A stretch of DNA of 64,000 nt, taken from assembly GCF_026891095.1 (NCBI RefSeq), contig NZ_JAPTNL010000010.1, positions 1 through 64,000 on the forward strand, read 5' to 3'. Position 1 is the stretch's first letter, and the number at the start of each line of letters is the position of its first letter. Positions 7,749-14,574 of the stretch are shown in pieces. A model generated the notes under the pieces. It was given only the letters and a program-made list of their open reading frames with translations. It searched no databases and was not told the origin of the DNA. The translations under genes and the position numbers were made by a program. The stretch comes from Roseovarius salincola. Lineage in GTDB: Bacteria > Pseudomonadota > Alphaproteobacteria > Rhodobacterales > Rhodobacteraceae.

Positions 7749-8559
7749 TCTTGTCATCAGCCACCGGGCCGAAGCGATTGTCAGGCCTGACCGGACCGGG
7801 GCGCATGGCGTCCCGGTTCCCGTGGTGGATATCGAGGCGGAGCGCATCGCCAAGCGTTTTGGCGACACGTCGATCTTTGCCGATCTGAGCTTTCGCCTGG
7901 AACGCGGCAAGGCGACCGCGCTGGTGGGCGCCAACGGCGCGGGAAAATCGACACTTCTGCGCTGCTTGATGGGGCTTATCCCGGTTTCGGAGGGGCGTGT
8001 GCGGCTGTTGCAGGAAGATGCCACAGGGGCACGGGCGGCGAAGCTGCGCGCGTTGCGGTCCCGCGTGGGGCTGGTGTCGCAGAAACACAACCTCGTGCCG
8101 CGCCTGTCGGTCCTGTCCAACGTGGTGCACGGGCTGTTGGGACATAGAGGCGGGCCGCGCCACTGGACCCACAGCCTTGCGCCCGCCGCCTCGCGCACGG
8201 CGGCCCTGCAGGCGCTCGACAAGGTCGCTCTGGGGCATCTGGCGCTGCGGCGTGCCGACCGGTTGTCCGGCGGGCAATCGCAGCGCGTGGCCATCGCCCG
8301 CGCCATCGTGTCCCGTCCCGAGGTGATTTTCGCCGACGAACCCTGCGCCTCGCTCGATCCGCAGGCCGGAGAGGACGTCATGGCGCTGTTCTTCGATCTT
8401 GCACGGCAGGACGGTGTGACGGTTGTCTTCACCTCTCACAACATCGACCATGCATTGCGCTACGGCGATCGGGTGCTGGGGCTGGCGGAGGGGCGGATGA
8501 AGCTCGACGCTACCGGCGACAGCCTGCGCAGCGCGGATCTCAGGGGGCTGTATGACTGA
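7741..8559 (+). CDS. PhnC-like ABC transporter ATP-binding protein
   Basis: ATPase partner of the preceding binding protein, 272 aa from a GTG that overlaps the end of that gene by eight bases. A later start near the VVDIEAERIAKRF segment is possible. Motifs: Walker A GANGAGKST at 63-71, LSGGQ at 175-179, Walker B VIFADEP near 195-201, and the H-loop TSHNIDHAL. The protein carries an extra N-terminal 30 residues compared with PhnC. Translational coupling on both sides shows it belongs to the same complex as the neighbouring binding protein and permease. Confidence 0.88.
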   Translation: MSDLVISHRAEAIVRPDRTGAHGVPVPVVDIEAERIAKRFGDTSIFADLSFRLERGKATALVGANGAGKSTLLRCLMGLIPVSEGRVRLLQEDATGARAAKLRALRSRVGLVSQKHNLVPRLSVLSNVVHGLLGHRGGPRHWTHSLAPAASRTAALQALDKVALGHLALRRADRLSGGQSQRVAIARAIVSRPEVIFADEPCASLDPQAGEDVMALFFDLARQDGVTVVFTSHNIDHALRYGDRVLGLAEGRMKLDATGDSLRSADLRGLYD

Positions 8560-9358
8560 CCTGCCTGCGCCATCGCGTTTCGAACGCCCCTCGGCCATCT
8601 CCTTTCTTGGCTACGCGGCCGGGTTGGTTGTGCTGCTTTGGTGCCTCTCGGGCGCGGGATTCTCGGTCGAGAAGGTCATGACCTCGCCGCCACGCTTTGC
8701 CGACTTCCTGTCGCGTGCTTTCCCGCCCAACCTGTCGACGGATGTGCTGACGCGCCTGGGCTGGAAGATGGTCGAGACCTTGCAGATCGCGGTTGCGGGG
8801 GCCGTTCTGGGGGTGATCCTGTCATTGCCCGTCGCGCTGCTGGCGGCACGCGGGCTGATCGTCGGGCCATGGGTCAATCAGATCGTGCGCGTGGCGCTGA
8901 GCGTCATCCGCGCGGTGCCGGACATCGCCTGGGCGCTGGTCTTCGTCGTGGCCGTGGGGTTGGGGCCTTTCGCCGGAATGCTTGCTATCGTGGTCGATAC
9001 CATCGGCTTTTGCGGGCGCTTCTTTGCCGACGATATGGAGGCCACCGACAATGGCCCCGCCGAAAGCCTGACGGCAACCGGCGCGCGCGGGATCGACGTC
9101 GTCGCCTGCGCCACCGTTCCGGCTGCCATGCCGGCCTTCGTGTCGACCGCGCTTTACGCCCTGGAAAAGGCGGTGCGCTCTTCGACCATCCTCGGCCTTG
9201 TGGGCGCGGGCGGCATCGGAATCGAGCTGAAGGTGGGCTTTGATCTTTTCGACTATCCGACCGCGTTGACGGTTATCCTGATGATCGCCGTCGTCGTGAT
9301 CGGGATCGAACAACTCTCGGGCTATGCCCGCATCAAGATCATCGGAGAACAGCGATGA
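8552..9358 (+). CDS. PhnE-like ABC transporter permease
   Basis: Single PhnE-family permease, 268 aa, overlapping the ATPase gene by eight bases. It has an N-terminal membrane segment (near residues 17-35), a conserved core VIRAVPDIAWALVFVVAVGLGP, the ATPase-contact loop DNGPAESLTATGARG, and the C-terminal VRSSTILGLVGAGGIG pattern seen in PhnE proteins. Unlike the phnE1/E2 pair in the other operon, there is only one permease gene, so a homodimer is likely. The next gene starts within its stop (ATGA). Confidence 0.88.
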   Translation: MTDLPAPSRFERPSAISFLGYAAGLVVLLWCLSGAGFSVEKVMTSPPRFADFLSRAFPPNLSTDVLTRLGWKMVETLQIAVAGAVLGVILSLPVALLAARGLIVGPWVNQIVRVALSVIRAVPDIAWALVFVVAVGLGPFAGMLAIVVDTIGFCGRFFADDMEATDNGPAESLTATGARGIDVVACATVPAAMPAFVSTALYALEKAVRSSTILGLVGAGGIGIELKVGFDLFDYPTALTVILMIAVVVIGIEQLSGYARIKIIGEQR

Positions 9359-9999
9359 ACACGGATACAGCCGACACCCACTGGAACGCCGAGTGGGCAG
9401 GTATCGAGGCGGGCAGCAAATGGCTTACCCCCGAGCCGGACGTGATCGCCTGGTCGCGGACGCTGGCGCCCGGTGCGCGCATTCTGGATCTGGGCGCAGG
9501 TGTCGGGCGGCACGCGCTCTGGCTTGCGGCGCAGGGGTTCGATGTGGTGGCGCTGGACGCCGCGCCCGATGGTCTGGCGCAGATCGACCGCGCAGGCGGC
9601 GTCGAGACCGTGCTGGCGCGCATGGATGTCCTGCCTTTCGAGACATGCTCCTTTGATCATGTGCTGTCCTGGAACGTGATCTATCACGGCGATGAAGACA
9701 TCCTGCTGCGCGCCGTCGGCGAGATCCGCCGTATCCTCAAGCCCGGCGGTTCTTATCTTGGCACGATGTTGTCAAAGCGCCGCCTGCCGCATGAACAAGC
9801 GGCCTTTTCGGGCCGGGAAATCAGCCGCAACGCCTGGGTGTTCGATGCGCCAGGCACGGGCAAGACCCACCCGCATTACTTTTGTTCCGCCGCCGAGCTA
9901 TTGGCGATTTTCTCCGGTTTCGAGTGTCTGCGCCTTGAGGATCGTGAACATGAAAAGCCGGGCTCGTGGCACTGGCACCTGACGATGGAGCGGCTTTGA
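9355..9999 (+). CDS. Class I SAM-dependent methyltransferase
   Basis: A 214-aa Rossmann-fold methyltransferase. Motif I is ARILDLGAGVGRHALWLA (residues about 40-57), followed by the acidic end of strand 2 (VVALDAAPDG), motif III-like LARMDVLPF, and motif IV VLSWNVIYHG. The family resembles the TehB/UbiE-like small-molecule methyltransferases. It is coupled to the permease upstream and to the PhnM-type gene downstream by start-stop overlaps, so its product works in the same pathway. Methyl transfer to, or in disguise some other SAM reaction on, the imported compound is an inference; no known C-P lyase operon gene matches it. Confidence 0.82.
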   Translation: MNTDTADTHWNAEWAGIEAGSKWLTPEPDVIAWSRTLAPGARILDLGAGVGRHALWLAAQGFDVVALDAAPDGLAQIDRAGGVETVLARMDVLPFETCSFDHVLSWNVIYHGDEDILLRAVGEIRRILKPGGSYLGTMLSKRRLPHEQAAFSGREISRNAWVFDAPGTGKTHPHYFCSAAELLAIFSGFECLRLEDREHEKPGSWHWHLTMERL

Positions 10000-11234
10000 T
10001 GATCACCTTTGAAGGCGCGAAGGTCTACCTGCCGACCGAGATCGCCGAGACCACGGTGACCGTGGCCGGGGGCCGGATCGCCGAGATCGGCGGGCCGGTC
10101 GCAGGCACGCGGATCGATGCGCGCGGGCTGGTGCTGGCGCCCGCTCTCATCGATGTGCATGGCGACGCGTTCGAGAGGCAACTCATGCCGCGACCGGGGG
10201 TCTATTTCCCGCAGGAGGCGGCGATCATCGACACCGACCGGCAACTGGCCGCCAACGGGATTGCCACCGCCTATCACGCCATCACGCTGGCCTGGGAGCC
10301 GGGGTTGCGTGATGTGACGCGCGGACGTGACCTGATGCGCTGCATGGCGGCCATGGCCCCGCGCCTGACCGTGGAAAACCGCGTTCAGCTACGATGGGAA
10401 ACCTTCGCCTTTGAGGCGCTGGATGTGATTGAAGAGGCCCTCAACGACCCCCTTCTGCCGGCCATTGCCTTCAATGATCATACCTCGATGACGATGCGCG
10501 CCTATGACGTCCCGATCCAGCAGCGCGGGTTCGAGCTGTCGCCTGATTTCTCCATCGCCGCATTGGACGACGAGCGGATGAAGAGGCGCACGGCTTCCAA
10601 GGCGCAACGCGCGGGACTGTCCGAGGACGACTATATTGCGCTGCTGGCCAGGGTCTGGGAGCGGCGCGGGGATGTGCCCGACCGGATTGCCCGCGTGGCG
10701 CGGATGGGCCGCATCGCGGGCGCGCCGATGCTGTCCCATGACGACACGACGCAGCAGGCGCGGACATGGTTTCGAAACCTGGGCGCGCGGGTTGCCGAGT
10801 TTCCCATGGTGCTTGACGCGGTAGAGGCCGCGCATGATGCGGGCGATGCGATCATCTTCGGAGCGCCCAATGCGGCGCGCGGCGGCAGTCATATCGGCTC
10901 TCTGGGGGCGGGTGACATGGTCGAGGCGGGCCTCTGCGACGCCTTGGCCTCGGACTATTTCTACCCCGCGATGCTGGCCGCCGTGGCGCGGCTCGATGCA
11001 GAGAAACGCGCCGACCGGCTGGCGCTCTGGCGGTTGGTCTCCAAGGGTCCGGCAGCGGCCATGAATCTGGCGGATCGCGGCGAGATCGTGGTGGGCCGCC
11101 GGGCCGATCTCGTGCTGCTCGACTGGCCGAAGGGATGCGCCCCCGCCATCACCGGAACCTGGGTCGCGGGGCGCATGGCCTATCGCGGCACACCCGCCGG
11201 ATCCGTTTTCATGAAAGAGGAGCTTTTCGCATGA
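9999..11234 (+). CDS. phnM: PhnM-type amidohydrolase (phosphonate metabolism)
   Basis: Intact member of the PhnM amidohydrolase family, 411 aa versus about 380 for E. coli PhnM. The start ATG shares its A with the methyltransferase stop. Hallmarks: metal-site segment LIDVHGDAFERQLMPRPGV near residues 50-68, FNDHTSM near 160, and the diagnostic block SHDDTTQ then FGAPNAARGGSHIGSLGA and ASDYFYPAML. PhnM hydrolyses ribose 1-alkylphosphonate 5-triphosphate, releasing pyrophosphate, which only makes sense with PhnG-L supplying substrate. Here those genes are dead or absent, so this protein probably hydrolyses a related phosphorylated molecule made or modified by its operon partners. Confidence 0.85.
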   Translation: MITFEGAKVYLPTEIAETTVTVAGGRIAEIGGPVAGTRIDARGLVLAPALIDVHGDAFERQLMPRPGVYFPQEAAIIDTDRQLAANGIATAYHAITLAWEPGLRDVTRGRDLMRCMAAMAPRLTVENRVQLRWETFAFEALDVIEEALNDPLLPAIAFNDHTSMTMRAYDVPIQQRGFELSPDFSIAALDDERMKRRTASKAQRAGLSEDDYIALLARVWERRGDVPDRIARVARMGRIAGAPMLSHDDTTQQARTWFRNLGARVAEFPMVLDAVEAAHDAGDAIIFGAPNAARGGSHIGSLGAGDMVEAGLCDALASDYFYPAMLAAVARLDAEKRADRLALWRLVSKGPAAAMNLADRGEIVVGRRADLVLLDWPKGCAPAITGTWVAGRMAYRGTPAGSVFMKEELFA

Positions 11235-12046
11235 CACCGTTGAAGATCGGCGCCTGCCTGAAGATCGCCGAGATCCCCCGGCACCGCGACTGGCTGTTCG
11301 ACGATGCGCGCGACATCGAAGTGCAGGACTTCATGACATTTGAAGCGCTCACCGCCGGGCTTGACGACCGGGTCGCCATGGCCAGGGCCGCGCTTGACGG
11401 CTTTACCGGCCGGATCGGTATTCACGGACCCTTCGAGGGTCTGGACATCGACAACAAGGATCCCGAGCTGCGCGCCCTCATCACCCGGCGGTTGCTCATG
11501 GCGCTGGAGGCAGCTGACAGCATCGGCGCGCGGCAGATGGTGCTGCATTCGCCCTACACGCTGTGGTATCAGAACAACCTGATGGTGACGCCGGACTATG
11601 CCGAACAGAAGCGGGCGCGCATTCACCAGACGCTGGCGCCCGTGATGCGCGCCGCCGAGGACAAGGGGGTCACGCTGGTCATCGAGAACATACATGACGT
11701 CGACCCGGCGACGCGGCGGATGATGGTCGAGAGCTTCGGGTCGGACGCCATCGCCCTGTCTGTCGACACGGGCCACGCCCATCTTGCGCGCCGCATGTCC
11801 GGCGCGCCGCCGGTGGACTATTTCGTGCGTGATGCGGGCGACTTGCTGGCACATGTTCATCTGCAGGATCTTGATGGCCACGCGGACCGCCACTGGCCTC
11901 CCGGTGAAGGCGAAATCGAATGGGCGGCCGTCTTCCGCGCCCTGGCGGATTGCCGGGGCTCTCCGCATCTTGTGCTTGAACTGCGTGACAAGGACGCCAT
12001 CCCAAGCGGCTTTGCCTATCTGAAGCGGTTGGGTCTGGCTTGCTGA
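11231..12046 (+). CDS. Sugar phosphate isomerase/epimerase-like TIM-barrel protein
   Basis: A 271-aa protein of the AP endonuclease 2 / xylose isomerase-like TIM-barrel superfamily, last gene of the operon, overlapping the PhnM-type gene by ATGA. Metal-binding positions typical of the fold are visible: IHGPFEG near residue 59, MVLHSPYT near 104, LVIENIHD near 148, SVDTGHAH near 178, HVHLQDLDGH near 209 and the closing LVLELRD near 245. These His/Glu/Asp residues fit a divalent-metal isomerase or epimerase. The substrate is not evident; a sugar phosphate released by the upstream hydrolase is a reasonable guess. Confidence 0.78.
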   Translation: MTPLKIGACLKIAEIPRHRDWLFDDARDIEVQDFMTFEALTAGLDDRVAMARAALDGFTGRIGIHGPFEGLDIDNKDPELRALITRRLLMALEAADSIGARQMVLHSPYTLWYQNNLMVTPDYAEQKRARIHQTLAPVMRAAEDKGVTLVIENIHDVDPATRRMMVESFGSDAIALSVDTGHAHLARRMSGAPPVDYFVRDAGDLLAHVHLQDLDGHADRHWPPGEGEIEWAAVFRALADCRGSPHLVLELRDKDAIPSGFAYLKRLGLAC

Positions 12047-12310
12047 TCGGGGCGATTGCCATCGAGCAATGACGGCCCGGACGGGTGGCCCGAAGACCGT
12101 GCTCCGCCTATGGTCAGGCGCTGTCAGCCGTCGTCGGCCAAAGGGCGCCGGAAGGCATCGAGGTGGGCGAGAGCATGAGAGCATTCCTATGCAGGTCCGG
12201 GTTCAGCGGGCGGCAGCGCGGCATTCGGGGGATCACCGGTGCACGATCGTTTCGCCCCGCGCCAGGGATGTGGCGCGAGGCGGTATCGTTTTCGGAGAGA
12301 GGCTCTGCGC

Positions 12311-12664
12311 TCAGCGGCCGTGGGAGCCGAGGCTGGTGTCCTGCGGGTCGCTGTAGCCTGTCGGGTCGAAGGAGGAGACGGTGCGTGTGACCGGGGTTTC
12401 CGCCAGTGCAGCGTCGACGACTTCGCGGCTTTGCGAAGCCGAATGTCCTTCGATGATGACACTGGCGCCAAGACGCTGGGCGCGGTCGATCTCGTAGATC
12501 TCGTTTGCGTTCATGGCGCTGAAGTCGCTTTCGCTCACCCAGGTGGGGGCGCGGTCGGAGGGATTGATCTCCATTGCGCTGGCGGGGATGGCCGAGGCGA
12601 TCAGGGTGCCGGCCAGAGCGAGGGCGGCGATGCGGAAGGCGGGGGTCTTGGTTGCGTAGGTCAT
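12311..12664 (-). CDS. Small exported protein of unknown function
   Basis: 117 aa from an ATG preceded by AAAGGA at good spacing. The first 30 residues form a signal peptide (hydrophobic core LALAGTLIASAIPASA, cleavage after ASA). The mature part is about 87 residues, polar and without cysteines, containing NANEIYEIDRAQRLGASVIIEGHSA-like sequence. No family was recognised. It stands alone between two divergently oriented operons. The 264 bases between it and the isomerase-like gene hold no feature I could support. Confidence 0.72.
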   Translation of the reverse strand: MTYATKTPAFRIAALALAGTLIASAIPASAMEINPSDRAPTWVSESDFSAMNANEIYEIDRAQRLGASVIIEGHSASQSREVVDAALAETPVTRTVSSFDPTGYSDPQDTSLGSHGR

Positions 12665-13137
12665 GTCAGTTCCTTTCGGTTTCAGGTTCGTGTCTGTTTG
12701 GGTCAATGCGGGCTGTGCCGCGTTTCGATGGCACCAAGATGTGCCCGGAATGCTGTTGGCGAAAGGTGTGGCCAGGCGATGTGAACAGCCGGTCACGCCG
12801 TCCCCCGAGGCCGTGAACGCCGCGTTGTTCACGGCTCAAGGAAGCGCGAGCGAGGTCGCGGTATGAGGTAGAAAACATATATCTTTCAATAAGTTGATTT
12901 GTTTCAGGGCGATCTGCGGAAATGCACCGGACCTGTGCTTTGCTGCGCGCCTTGCCGGATCGGTAACAATCGGCGCCCATTGATGCGCCAAGCGGGGGGC
13001 CAGCCCCCCGGACCCCCCGAGGTATTTGCGGCCAGATGAAGGGATGGGGGCGCGTCGGGTGGTGGCGCGGCACGGGAATCTGCGGCGCGGGTGAACCTTT
13101 CGCCGTATCATGCGTTGGGATGAAAAGGAGGGACGAG
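12665..13137. other. Long intergenic region between divergent genes
   Basis: This stretch separates the small exported protein gene from the DUF305 gene. I found no credible coding sequence. Its middle is A/T-richer than the surroundings (around 12868-12905), the likely promoter zone. Its right part holds one copy of a 50-bp repeat that is found unchanged near 51.6 kb. Confidence 0.55.
12994..13043 (+). repeat. 50-bp intergenic repeat, copy A
   Basis: Starts with the hairpin GGGGGGCCAGCCCCCC, continues GGACCCCCCGAGGTATTTG, and ends in CGGCCAGATGAAGGG. It is identical base for base to copy B at 51591-51640, and related to an inverted variant at 39728-39780. The G/C hairpin suggests a terminator or dispersed repeat. 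Confidence 0.85.
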
Positions 13138-13623
13138 ATGAGTTACGCAAGGTTTCTGTCGATGATCGCGACATCGACCATGGCCATGTACGGGCTCATG
13201 TATCTCAATACCTATTCAATGGATCACGTTTTCTTTTCGCAGACCCGGCTTTGGATGGCGCTTTACATGGGGGCGGCGATGGCCGTGATCATGCTGGGTT
13301 TCATGCACGCCATGTATGAGAGCCGAAGGGCGAATATCGCCATCTTCGGGGGCGCTGCCGTGGTGTTCGCGGCATCGCTCTGGTTGCTGCGTTCCCAGGA
13401 GACGGTCGGGGATGTGGCATGGATGAAGGCCATGATCCCGCATCATTCGATCGCGATCCTGACCAGCGAGCGCGCCGATCTGTCGGACCCGCGCGTAAAG
13501 GCGCTGGCCGATGCCATCGTCGAGGTGCAGCGCAGCGAGATCGACGAGATGAAGCGCTATATCGCGGATATCGAGACCAACGGCGACGCGTCCGAAGGCG
13601 CAGAACGCGAAAAGACCCCCTGA
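13138..13623 (+). CDS. DUF305 membrane protein
   Basis: 161 aa from an ATG behind AAGGAGGG. Three hydrophobic segments occupy the first 90 residues, and the C-terminal part carries the DUF305 signature MIPHHSIAILTSERA, a His/Met-rich motif seen in copper- and stress-related exported proteins. It is 19 bases upstream of the glutaredoxin-MauE gene on the same strand, and so is probably the first gene of the sulfur module. Its exact function is unknown; a role in metal or redox handling at the membrane is inferred. Confidence 0.85.
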   Translation: MSYARFLSMIATSTMAMYGLMYLNTYSMDHVFFSQTRLWMALYMGAAMAVIMLGFMHAMYESRRANIAIFGGAAVVFAASLWLLRSQETVGDVAWMKAMIPHHSIAILTSERADLSDPRVKALADAIVEVQRSEIDEMKRYIADIETNGDASEGAEREKTP

Positions 13624-13642
13624 TCGGGAAGGGAGGCGAGAG

Positions 13643-14413
13643 ATGAGCATGAAAGAGAGCGGCAAGGCGGATGCGAAGCGCGCGGCGCTGTACCGGATGA
13701 TGATGCCGGATCATCTTTGTCCGTTCGGGCTGAAATCAAAGGACCTGCTGGAGCGGGAGGGCTATGAGGTGGAGGACCACCCTCTGAAGACCCGCGAGGA
13801 GGTCGAGGCGTTCATGCAGCGCCATGACGTGAAGACAACGCCGCAGGGGTTCATCGGCGGCGAGCGGATCGGCGGATACGAGGCGCTGCTGGAGCATTTC
13901 GGCAAGGCGCGCCGTTTCGCGGGCGCTTATCAGCCGATCGTCGCGCTGTTCACGGTGGCGGCGCTGATGGCGCTGGCGGTGGGTTTCGTGTCCGGTCAGG
14001 GGCTGTTCACGGTGCGGGTGATCGAGTGGTTCATCGCGATCTCGATGGTGCTGCTTGGCTTGCAGAAGCTGAAGGATGTCGAGAGTTTCTCGACCATGTT
14101 CCTCAATTACGACCTGCTGGCGCGGCGCCATGTGCGCTATGGTTATTTCTATCCCTTTGCCGAGACCGGGGCGGGCTTGTTGATGATTGCCGGGGTCTTG
14201 ACGTTGATTGCGGCGCCGGTGGCGCTGTTCATCGGTTCGGTCGGGGCGGCAAGCGTGTTCAAGGCCGTCTATATCGACCGGCGCGAGCTCAAATGCGCCT
14301 GTGTAGGGGGCGATAGCGAGGTGCCGCTGGGCTTCGTGTCGCTGACCGAGAATCTGATGATGATGGGCATGGCGGTCTGGATGCTGGCGAAGCTCTGGAT
14401 CGGTGTGCCGTAG
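13643..14413 (+). CDS. Glutaredoxin-MauE/DoxX fusion membrane protein
   Basis: 256 aa. Residues about 15-85 form a glutaredoxin-like domain with LCPFGLKSKDLLEREGYEVE and a typical TTPQGFIGGERIGGYEAL ending. The usual CPYC reads CPFG, so only one active-site cysteine is left. Residues about 95-255 make four to five membrane helices of the MauE/DoxX type, with a late CAC motif (ELKCACVGGDSEVPLG). Fusions of this type are found near sulfide oxidation and DUF305 genes in Rhodobacteraceae. A thiol-transfer role coupled to the membrane is inferred. Confidence 0.82.
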   Translation: MSMKESGKADAKRAALYRMMMPDHLCPFGLKSKDLLEREGYEVEDHPLKTREEVEAFMQRHDVKTTPQGFIGGERIGGYEALLEHFGKARRFAGAYQPIVALFTVAALMALAVGFVSGQGLFTVRVIEWFIAISMVLLGLQKLKDVESFSTMFLNYDLLARRHVRYGYFYPFAETGAGLLMIAGVLTLIAAPVALFIGSVGAASVFKAVYIDRRELKCACVGGDSEVPLGFVSLTENLMMMGMAVWMLAKLWIGVP

Positions 14414-14526
14414 ACGCCTGCGCGCCCGGAAACCAACAGATCAGGCCGCGAAACGGTGTCCTGTGCGGCGACAGGTCGCGGCAGGGCAGGGACGTGATCA
14501 ATGCGCGCGCTGCAAAGATGGTATAC

Positions 14527-14542
14527 ATTCCCATACCGGAAT
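14527..14542. promoter_or_regulatory. SqrR/BigR-like operator
   Basis: The site is ATTC-N8-GAAT (ATTCCCATACCGGAAT), an inverted repeat 32 bases before the sulfide:quinone oxidoreductase start. ArsR-type persulfide sensors (SqrR/BigR) of alphaproteobacteria are reported to bind repeats of this kind. No regulator gene of that family is in the window, so it would act from elsewhere. Confidence 0.55.
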
Positions 14543-14574
14543 ATGATTGATGTGATAGGCGATGAGGTGAGGGA

